DNA of 30,165 bases from a virus. Location: IMG/VR virus record IMGVR_UViG_3300037153_000545, positions 1 to 30,165 of that record. One strand, given 5' to 3'. The position numbers and the translations under genes are program-made. Shown in pieces: positions 1-4,697 of this stretch (the stretch's first letter is position 1; every line of letters begins with the position of its first letter). The notes beneath the pieces are model-generated. The model was not told the DNA's origin. It worked only from the letters and a program-made list of their open reading frames with translations, and did not search any database.

Positions 1-118
1 CGCGGACGCTGTACGGCCTTCGAGAGAAGTTCAACGTGCCCTGGCCACCGTTCGACGATTGGGATGCGCTCCTCAGGATGGCTGGCGGGGGCGAGCAAGC
101 CATAGCCGAGACGGTGCC
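1..118. repeat. Left copy of the terminal redundancy (circular closure)
   Basis: These 118 bases match 30048-30165 at every position except base 15 (G here, C at 30062). A gene that starts at 29918 continues in frame through the overlap into 251, so the two ends describe the same stretch of a circular molecule. The overlap is best read as an assembly overlap, not a biological terminal repeat. The C version encodes Arg in the recognition helix of the HTH protein and the G version encodes Gly. Arg is the more likely residue there. Confidence 0.9.
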
Positions 119-251
119 GACGTCCTGGCTGATCAGCTACACGCTGAGCGGGCAGCGCTGGGTGACCGCCACAACCATTGACGAGGCCCTTGCCAAGATT
201 CGCGCTGAACTTGGCCCGCGAGTCGTCATCAACAGCGTCCAGCAAGCCTAG
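1..251 (+). CDS. HTH DNA-binding regulator, C-terminal part (continues from 29918)
   Basis: This is the 3' part of a gene split by the linear representation. The whole product is 126 aa, starting with ATG at 29918. A helix-turn-helix lies at about residues 34-53, with the pattern DDMARAINVAPRTLYRLREK. It is followed by a Pro-Trp-rich stretch (VPWPPFDDW) and a C-terminal domain (YTLSGQRWVTA onward) that I do not recognise. It is transcribed towards the excisionase gene and away from another HTH gene ending at 29295, across a 281-bp region with two dyads. That position suggests one half of a lysis-lysogeny switch. The function is inferred from the HTH and the position. The reading frame in this part begins with codon 3-5. 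Confidence 0.75.
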   Translation, partial: RTLYGLREKFNVPWPPFDDWDALLRMAGGGEQAIAETVPTSWLISYTLSGQRWVTATTIDEALAKIRAELGPRVVINSVQQA

Positions 252-380
252 TCGCCGGCATCGTCTGTCAGCTGTCCAACCTGACGACACACGCGGGACA
301 CTCCGCCCACCTGTCCTGACGTTGGCGTCGACGGCACGTGCGGCCCGCCACATACTGACTGGCATGTCAGGCTTGGCTAT
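252..380. other. Short intergenic region upstream of the excisionase gene
   Basis: No coding signal was seen. A short dyad, CTGAC-TGGCAT-GTCAG, lies at 355-370, just upstream of a possible -10 hexamer. It may be an operator for the downstream gene. Confidence 0.35.
375..380 (+). promoter_or_regulatory. Possible -10 hexamer for leaderless expression of the excisionase
   Basis: GGCTAT ends exactly 6 nt before ATG 387. That spacing would place the transcript start on the start codon. No convincing -35 box is visible, so the match alone is weak. It gains support because the Xre gene, the second hicA and the RHH gene show the same spacing. Confidence 0.35.
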
Positions 381-386
381 GTGCTG

Positions 387-701
387 ATGGCTGCCCGACC
401 TCGACCGCTCCCGTCAATCCCACCCCCGCTCTCGGTGGCAATCGACCTCGAGCCTCTGGTTGACCAGGTCGTGGCGCGCCTACGGCCACTGCTGACCAAC
501 TCCGAGACACGACCCGCCAAGCGAGCCTTCCGCACGCCCGAGGTCGCCCAGCTGCTGTCAATCAGCGACTCTGAGGTTCGCGAGCTGGTCTCCCGCGGCG
601 AGCTCGACTCGATCACGATCGGGCGCATCCGCCTCGTGCCACTGTCGGCCATCGACGAGTTTCTGCAGCGCAAGCTCGCCGCGGCGCGAACCATCCAATA
701 G
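387..701 (+). CDS. xis: Excisionase-type MerR/HTH_17 DNA-binding protein
   Basis: The product is about 104 aa from ATG 387; an in-frame GTG at 381 would add two residues. The C-terminal half is a winged helix of the excisionase/HTH_17 type. It has the pattern RTPEVAQLLSISDSEVRELV, then a basic wing (SITIGRIRLVPLSAIDEFLQRK) that ends in the usual helix. The first 50 residues are proline-rich and then helical. Proteins of this fold bend DNA at attachment sites and bias integrase towards excision. The gene sits directly beside attP on the side opposite the integrase, as expected for a recombination directionality factor. Its 3' end is 10 bp from the first arm-type repeat. A transcriptional regulator of the same fold is the alternative. 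Confidence 0.7.
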   Translation: MAARPRPLPSIPPPLSVAIDLEPLVDQVVARLRPLLTNSETRPAKRAFRTPEVAQLLSISDSEVRELVSRGELDSITIGRIRLVPLSAIDEFLQRKLAAARTIQ

Positions 702-710
702 GCGTACTCG

Positions 711-734
711 ACCGATAGGTGTACCGATAGATGT
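711..734 (+). repeat. Tandem 12-bp repeats, probable integrase arm-type sites (xis side)
   Basis: Two abutting 12-bp units, ACCGATAGGTGT and ACCGATAGATGT, lie about 58 bp from the tRNA-like core. The same unit, as CCCATAGATGTA twice, recurs at 937-960 on the other side of the core. Paired direct repeats flanking a core crossover site are typical of arm-type sites bound by the N-terminal domain of tyrosine integrases. Confidence 0.65.
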
Positions 735-791
735 ACTGTGCGCTCCGGGAGGTCGTGCTCGGGACTGCCATTGCCATAGCATTTCGAGTTG

Positions 792-847
792 TGCCGGGGG
801 CGGGATTCGAACCCGCACGCCCTTGTGGGGCCGTGGATTTTAAGTCC
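792..847 (-). other. attP core: 3' part of a tRNA-Leu(UAA) gene
   Basis: Read on the minus strand, this is the 3' two-thirds of a tRNA-Leu. It starts in the anticodon stem (GGA), continues through the loop CTTAAAA (anticodon TAA at 842-840), variable arm, T-arm with GGTTCGAATCC, and acceptor strand CCCCGGC, and ends with discriminator A at 792. Upstream of 847 the match ends: the bases that should pair with TCCAC and the acceptor strand do not, so it is not a functional tRNA. Phages that integrate into tRNA genes carry exactly this 3' fragment, which restores the host tRNA after integration. Crossover probably lies in the anticodon stem-loop. Confidence 0.85.
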
Positions 848-926
848 GACCGATACCCTATCCTGGGGCGCCACTGGCCCCTCCGTTGAGATCAGAATCA
901 GGGCCCGGAGCGGCGCCTGGCGGCCC

Positions 927-2138
927 TCAAAACGCTCCCATAGATGTACCCATAGATGTACCCAAACCTGCGAAGAACGCCGCCATTCGCGCCTTCGCGT
1001 CGTCGAGCATGGCGCTCTGGACGTGCGTGTAGCGCTCGGTCATCACCAGGGTCGAGTGTCCCATGATCGCCTGGACTGTCGGCAGCGGAATCCCCATCGC
1101 AATCAGAAACGTGCAGGCCGAATGCCGCAGATCGTGGACTCGCGTGTCGAGGTCGAGACCGGCACGCCCGAGCGACCGCTTCATAGCGTCCTGCACGCCA
1201 CGCTGGGCAACCACGTCGCCCACTTCGTTCGCGAATACGAAATCCTGTTCGACCCAGGCCTCGCGCGCGCGTTGACTCTCGAAGCGCTGGCGGTCGCGCT
1301 GCTGGCGTAGGACCTCGAGCGCCGCGGGCACCAGGGGCACGACGCGATCGCGTGACGGTCGAGACTTCGGGGGCACGAGATGCCACGGTTCGTTCGGCAG
1401 CTGCTCGAGGGTGTGCCTCACTTTCAGTTCGCCGCGGTGGTCGTTGACATCGCGCCAGCGGAGGGCCTGCGCCTCGCCGAGCCGCAAACCGGTCACGACC
1501 AGGAACGTCAACATCGGCCCATGCCGCTCGCTCACCGCGGCGGCCTGCAAGGCCTCGACCTGCTCGGGCTCAAGCGCCTTGCCGACCCGATTGTTGTCGG
1601 GCACGCTGATCTCGACGAGCTTGGCCACGTTGCGCGTGACGAGGCCCTGCTTGAGGGCTCGGCCGAGAGCAATCCGCAGCGTCGCGTTCACGCGCTGCAT
1701 GTTGGCCGGCGTTGCGCCGGCGGCAATCTTGTCGTCGTAGAACTGCTGAACGCGTTGGACCGCCAGCCGCGCCAGGGGCTCATCACCGAGCACAGGCTTG
1801 AGATGCACGCGGACGTGGACGTCGTAGCTGCGCCATGTGCCCCGCTTGGGCTTCCCGTGAAGCGATGCGACGCGGATCGATTCTATCCACCGATCGAGAA
1901 ACACACCGAGCGTGAGTTTTGCCGTCGGCGTCGGCTCGCCGTTGGCGATCGCTTGCAGCACCCTGTCGCGCAGTTGCTCGAGCTCGTGCGCCGACGTTTT
2001 GTGGGTGAGCGTGCGTTTGCTGCCGTCGGGCAGGGTGATGTTGAGCGTCCACCGCTGGCGTTTTTTGTCCCACCGTGGCGCGGTGCCACTGCCCTTCTCG
2101 CGGCGCGCCCCCTCGCCGGGTGCCTTACGTGCGGTCAC
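927..2138 (-). CDS. int: Tyrosine-family site-specific integrase
   Basis: The 403-aa protein has the usual three parts. The N-terminal arm-binding region (about 20-65) contains RWDKKRQRWTLNITLPDGS. A SAM-like core-binding domain spans about 75-175. The catalytic domain spans about 185-390. The catalytic residues are visible: R219 (TGLRLGEAQALRW), K258, H335 and R338 (HDLRHS), H361 (GHS) and nucleophile Y370 (ERYTH). The length is typical of phage integrases. It starts with GTG, and GTGA overlaps the stop of the Xre gene upstream, so the two are probably cotranscribed. Its 3' end is about 80 bp from the tRNA-like core and contains two arm-type repeats. It recombines attP with a host tRNA-Leu(UAA) gene. 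Confidence 0.97.
   Translation of the reverse strand: MTARKAPGEGARREKGSGTAPRWDKKRQRWTLNITLPDGSKRTLTHKTSAHELEQLRDRVLQAIANGEPTPTAKLTLGVFLDRWIESIRVASLHGKPKRGTWRSYDVHVRVHLKPVLGDEPLARLAVQRVQQFYDDKIAAGATPANMQRVNATLRIALGRALKQGLVTRNVAKLVEISVPDNNRVGKALEPEQVEALQAAAVSERHGPMLTFLVVTGLRLGEAQALRWRDVNDHRGELKVRHTLEQLPNEPWHLVPPKSRPSRDRVVPLVPAALEVLRQQRDRQRFESQRAREAWVEQDFVFANEVGDVVAQRGVQDAMKRSLGRAGLDLDTRVHDLRHSACTFLIAMGIPLPTVQAIMGHSTLVMTERYTHVQSAMLDDAKARMAAFFAGLGTSMGTSMGAF
937..960 (+). repeat. Tandem 12-bp repeats, probable arm-type sites inside the int 3' end
   Basis: Two exact tandem copies of CCCATAGATGTA match the pair at 711-734. They lie inside the integrase gene and encode its C-terminal repeat GTSMGTSMG, so coding sequence and presumed binding sites coincide. 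Confidence 0.65.
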
Positions 2139-2344
2139 GAGACTAACTCGACGTCGCCAATCAAGTCGGCAGGATCCACATTGAGCGCTCGCGCGATCTT
2201 CCGCAGTGTGCTGGGGCGAGCTGGGCGCAGGCCGCGCTCGATCTCGCTGAGCGAGCGCTGCGCGACACCCGAGAGTTTGGCCAGGTCATCCTGTGACAGC
2301 GCGCGCCGCTCGCGGATGGGCTTGAGGTTGGCCAACATTGGCAT
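2135..2344 (-). CDS. Xre/Cro-type HTH regulator
   Basis: The 69-aa protein is almost entirely one Xre helix-turn-helix domain. Residues 8-62 include RERRALSQDDLAKLSGVAQR followed by SLSEIERG and ALNVDPADLIG. It is the first gene of a two-gene operon with the integrase, which it overlaps by 4 bp. It is likely to control int or its own promoter. A TATGAT hexamer 6 nt before the ATG suggests a leaderless message. No dimerisation or cleavage domain is present, so it resembles Cro or a small antirepressor more than a CI-type repressor. Confidence 0.85.
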   Translation of the reverse strand: MPMLANLKPIRERRALSQDDLAKLSGVAQRSLSEIERGLRPARPSTLRKIARALNVDPADLIGDVELVS

Positions 2345-2551
2345 GTCGGGATCATAGCATTACTGCGATGCGTGCGCTACACTATGAGCGTGGCTCAGCC
2401 GAGAGGCATTCGGGGCCAGTCGTGTGCCGACGCTGAAGTCATCCGACGTACTCAAGCTGGCGGGCGTGTGGCTCGAGTGGGTCGAGGGTGACTGAGGTGC
2501 AACGCGTGCTCCATAGCGTCCGCAACGATCGGCTGTCATACTCGCTGCTGC
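2345..2551. other. Divergent control region between xre-int and hicBA
   Basis: This 207-bp gap holds the minus-strand -10 for xre and a possible plus-strand -10, CATACT (2537-2542), 9 nt before hicB. Short open frames exist, for example a 23-codon frame from a GTG near 2422, but none has a ribosome site or recognisable content. Confidence 0.4.
2351..2356 (-). promoter_or_regulatory. Probable -10 box of the xre-int operon, leaderless
   Basis: Minus-strand TATGAT is separated from the Xre start codon by 6 nt (CCCGAC). Transcription would therefore start at or next to the A of ATG. A -35 element is not clear. Confidence 0.5.
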
Positions 2552-2881
2552 ATGGCTGAGACCCGAGTTGTTGAGGGGTACGTGATCCTGACGCTCGCGT
2601 TTCACCAGGAAGGTCGCCGCTGGCTCGGCGAGTGCGTCGAACTCGGCACAGCCACACACGGCGCGAATCTGCAGCAGACCCTGCATGAACTCAAGGAACT
2701 AGTGCTGCTGCACCTGAACGAGCTCGAGGATGTCGGTGAGCGGCCCAGATTCTTCGCCGAGCACGGCATCAAGCTGTATCCGGCGCAACCCCGCATGGTG
2801 CAGCTCAAGCTGCCAGTATCGGACGACAACCTGATCGTCGCCCAAGCCTGGCCCGTGCACGTGCCCGCACGCGCCGCGTGA
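2552..2881 (+). CDS. hicB: HicB-like antitoxin
   Basis: The 109-aa protein has the HicB partial-RNase-H-like fold signature in residues 8-60: beta strands VILTLAFHQEGRRWLGECVEL, then a Thr-rich turn and the helix QQTLHELKELVLLHLNEL. The C-terminal part (about 65-109) is not a recognisable RHH. HicB binds and blocks HicA and usually autoregulates the operon. The gene precedes hicA with 3 bp between them, the reverse of the usual toxin-first order. An upstream CATACT hexamer leaves only a 9-nt leader. A neutral UPF0150-type protein is possible, but the adjacent HicA supports a toxin-antitoxin pair. Confidence 0.8.
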   Translation: MAETRVVEGYVILTLAFHQEGRRWLGECVELGTATHGANLQQTLHELKELVLLHLNELEDVGERPRFFAEHGIKLYPAQPRMVQLKLPVSDDNLIVAQAWPVHVPARAA

Positions 2882-2884
2882 GCG

Positions 2885-3142
2885 GTGGCTGAGCGGCTGC
2901 CAGCGATCAACGGTCCACAGTTGATCCGCTTACTCGAGCGCGATGGTTGGCAAGCCGGACGACATACCACGCACGGCCAGGCTCTGCGAAAACGGATCGG
3001 TGACCGCACGAGGGTGACGACGATCCCGACGAAGCAGATGTCGTTGCCGTCGGGCACGCTCGCTAAAATTCTCGGGCCGCTGCAGACGGGAATTGGGCGT
3101 GAAGGACTGCGCGAGCTCATCGAGCGCTACGGCTTGCGCTGA
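2885..3142 (+). CDS. hicA: HicA-like mRNA interferase toxin
   Basis: The 85-aa protein starts with GTG 3 bp after hicB. It shows the HicA dsRBD-like pattern: helix SGxELIRLLERDGW-like (residues 10-22), then basic R-H-x-x-H (26-30) and strands ending in VTTIPTKQ, with the final helix SGTLAKILGPLQTGI. HicA cleaves mRNA using a conserved His in this region, and H27 or H30 is the candidate. The sequence GRHTTHG departs from the usual GSHH, so activity is less certain. It probably acts with the upstream HicB in lysogen stabilisation or anti-phage defence. Confidence 0.8.
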   Translation: MAERLPAINGPQLIRLLERDGWQAGRHTTHGQALRKRIGDRTRVTTIPTKQMSLPSGTLAKILGPLQTGIGREGLRELIERYGLR

Positions 3143-3155
3143 ACGAAGTGCCGCT

Positions 3156-3659
3156 ATGACTGATAAATTTGACGCGGGACCGTACTGGGGGAACTCGAAC
3201 CTGCCTGTGAACGAAATGCCGGCCAGTGGGCTGGATCCGCTCACCACCGTGGGCTGGAACCTGCGCCAAAAGGAAGTCGACGAGCTGCGCGCCGCGGCGC
3301 AGGGTTGGTACGACATGGCTCAGAAAGCAAACGCCGGTGCTGATGCGCTTGGCATTCAGGTAGGCAAACTCAAGCGCGAGCGTGACGAACTCTGCGCCCA
3401 GGTCGAACGGCTCAGCGACAACAGCGTGCGGGCCGCTGACCGAATCAAGGAACTCCGCGCCGAGGTTGAGCGGCTGCGGGCGAAGATCACCGTTCTGCTG
3501 ACTGAGGACTCAGCCAATCGCGCCGAGAGCGCGCGGCTCAAGGTGCTGATCGTGGGCCTGCTGCACGCCGACGAGGACGCCTTCGAGCAGGCCGGGGCAC
3601 TAGATCAGGCTGGCGATCCACTCCAGCAACTTGGGCAGAATCCAGATCAGCAGGACTAG
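3156..3659 (+). CDS. Coiled-coil protein of unknown function
   Basis: The 167-aa product starts at ATG 3156; an upstream in-frame GTG would overlap hicA with an unlikely N-terminus. Residues 30-135 are a long amphipathic heptad region rich in Leu, Glu, Arg and Ala. Motifs include LKRERDELCAQVERLSD and RIKELRAEVERLRAKITVLL. No catalytic motif is seen. It follows hicA by 13 bp on the same strand and is probably cotranscribed. Its 3' end overlaps a convergent membrane-protein gene by 60 bp. I do not recognise the family. Confidence 0.7.
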   Translation: MTDKFDAGPYWGNSNLPVNEMPASGLDPLTTVGWNLRQKEVDELRAAAQGWYDMAQKANAGADALGIQVGKLKRERDELCAQVERLSDNSVRAADRIKELRAEVERLRAKITVLLTEDSANRAESARLKVLIVGLLHADEDAFEQAGALDQAGDPLQQLGQNPDQQD

Positions 3660-3776
3660 CACCACGGCCGCACCGGCGATGAACAAGGCCGCAGCGTCCA
3701 TACGTTGTTCAACCCTGTCAGTGGTGCTGGGCCGTTTTCTCTGATACCCGACGCTCACCGAGATGGTCACACTCAT
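3600..3776 (-). CDS. Small single-span membrane protein, holin candidate
   Basis: From ATG 3776 the product is 58 aa. A GTG at 3812 would give 70 aa and an ATG at 3704 would give 33 aa; no start has a strong ribosome site. The C-terminus is one clear membrane helix (AALFIAGAAVVLVLLIWILP) followed by KLLEWIASLI. It is the last gene of the late transcript, after another small membrane protein and a cysteine peptidase, so a holin or lysis-accessory role is plausible. Its 3' end overlaps the convergent coiled-coil gene tail to tail. Confidence 0.6.
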   Translation of the reverse strand: MSVTISVSVGYQRKRPSTTDRVEQRMDAAALFIAGAAVVLVLLIWILPKLLEWIASLI

Positions 3777-3821
3777 GCCGCTGTCCCGTTCATCGCGTGG
3801 CGACTCGTCCACGGCATCACG

Positions 3822-3968
3822 CTAGTGCAGGATCAGTCCCGAAAACGAGATGGCCAGGAACGCGAGCCCGAGCGCTGACAAGCGAGCGCCGGGTGCGTTC
3901 GGCACCCAACACAGAATGAAGTCCAAAAGGAATAAGACCGCGGCGACGATGATGAAAGCTTCGTGCAT
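3822..3968 (-). CDS. 48-aa two-span membrane protein, holin candidate
   Basis: The start ATG 3968 is fixed by an AGGGGAG ribosome site 4-5 nt upstream. The product has two hydrophobic segments, about residues 4-22 (FIIVAAVLFLLDFILCWV) and 29-47 (LSALGLAFLAISFSGLILH), joined by a short PNAPGAR turn. This is the layout of small two-helix holins or phage membrane modulators. It directly follows the C39-like peptidase gene (10 bp) and precedes another membrane gene, so the three make a plausible lysis cassette. The assignment rests on topology and position, not on a recognised family. Confidence 0.75.
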   Translation of the reverse strand: MHEAFIIVAAVLFLLDFILCWVPNAPGARLSALGLAFLAISFSGLILH

Positions 3969-3978
3969 GTGCTCCCCT

Positions 3979-4446
3979 CTAGAGACGTGACTCCACGTAA
4001 ATGGCCTGGAACGGGCCAAGCGAATTGAACTGGGCTCGAGTAAGGATTGAGTCCACGCCCTTGTAGCCCGGTGCGGAATTCGCGATGGCGATGTCACTCC
4101 CGGACGTGGCTCTGATTCCAACAAAGTGGTACCAGGCCATTCCGTTGAGTACGCCCGTGTTGGTCCTGGCGATCGCGTACGCCTGGTCGAACGTCACCCA
4201 CGCCTGAACCGCCTTCAGCCCGTAGTGCGCGAAGGTGTCGATCACGCATTGAGCGCTCATGCAGCCATACGTCGGATTGACGCAGCTCGGATACCCCATC
4301 ACCTCACCGACGGCATAGCGCGCGTCATAGATGTCCCAGTCCTGGTACGCCGTGGCCGACGCTTGGAGCACCCAGGCCGTAGACGCTACCGAACACGTCC
4401 AGTTGTAGGCCTGGGTAGGCATAAACCAGTTCGGGTCCCAGATCAC
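3979..4446 (-). CDS. C39-like (papain-fold) cysteine peptidase, lysis or virion candidate
   Basis: The 155-aa product starts at GTG 4446, which overlaps the previous stop as GTGA. A catalytic arrangement of the C39-like superfamily is visible: Cys18 in YNWTCSVAS at the head of a helix, His107 in MAWYHFVGI and Asn123 in IANSAPGYKG. Three further cysteines (55, 62, 67) lie in a loop, perhaps disulfide- or metal-bound. No signal peptide is present. In phage it could cleave peptidoglycan cross-links or help entry, and it sits between the receptor-binding-protein cluster and the small membrane genes. The peptidase fold is well supported; the substrate is not visible. Confidence 0.7.
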   Translation of the reverse strand: MIWDPNWFMPTQAYNWTCSVASTAWVLQASATAYQDWDIYDARYAVGEVMGYPSCVNPTYGCMSAQCVIDTFAHYGLKAVQAWVTFDQAYAIARTNTGVLNGMAWYHFVGIRATSGSDIAIANSAPGYKGVDSILTRAQFNSLGPFQAIYVESRL

Positions 4447-4679
4447 GCTTTTGGGTCGTCTTGCTCCACGTCGTACTCCGATTCGGTCACTGGTGGGTCG
4501 GGCGTGATGGTGCCCTGCAGCGTCGGATCCAGCGCGTACAAAAACGCTTCTACCGAGCCCGCCCCTACCCATTTGCCAGAAACCGCGGCGGCCAGTGCTT
4601 GGGTAAACAGTGCCTGCTGCTGTTGGAGCTGGGTAATTTGTGCCGCCTGATCGTCTGAATACTGGCTCACGTCGCTCAT
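4443..4679 (-). CDS. 78-aa glutamine-rich helical protein, virion-region hypothetical
   Basis: The N-terminal half is a polar helix with a glutamine run (QITQLQQQQALFTQALAAAV). The C-terminal part is acidic and proline-containing (TPDPPVTESEYDVEQDDPKA). Position 35-60 includes GKWVGAGSVEAFLYALDP. It lies 18 bp downstream of the receptor-binding protein gene and overlaps the peptidase start by 4 bp. It may be a small tail-fibre chaperone or structural accessory. The family is not recognised. Confidence 0.7.
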   Translation of the reverse strand: MSDVSQYSDDQAAQITQLQQQQALFTQALAAAVSGKWVGAGSVEAFLYALDPTLQGTITPDPPVTESEYDVEQDDPKA

Positions 4680-4697
4680 GGTGTCGCCTCCGCGTTT

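Noticed and set aside
1-118. True direct terminal repeat of a linear virion genome
   Set aside because: A coding frame runs continuously through the overlap, it is only 118 bp, and it differs at one base near a contig end. Assembly overlap of a circle is simpler. The virion ends (cos or pac) cannot be placed from this.
791-876. Complete phage-encoded tRNA-Leu
   Set aside because: The acceptor 5' strand, D-arm and half of the anticodon stem do not pair with the 3' part. It is an attachment-site fragment.
789-1310. 173-codon plus-strand frame starting CRGRDSNPHALVGPW
   Set aside because: Its N-terminus is the antisense reading of the tRNA-Leu fragment, a well-known spurious protein pattern, and the rest is antisense to the integrase.
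2384-2490. Small plus-strand open frames before hicB
   Set aside because: Frames of 23-35 codons lack ribosome sites and protein-like composition, although one follows a TACACT hexamer by 6 nt.
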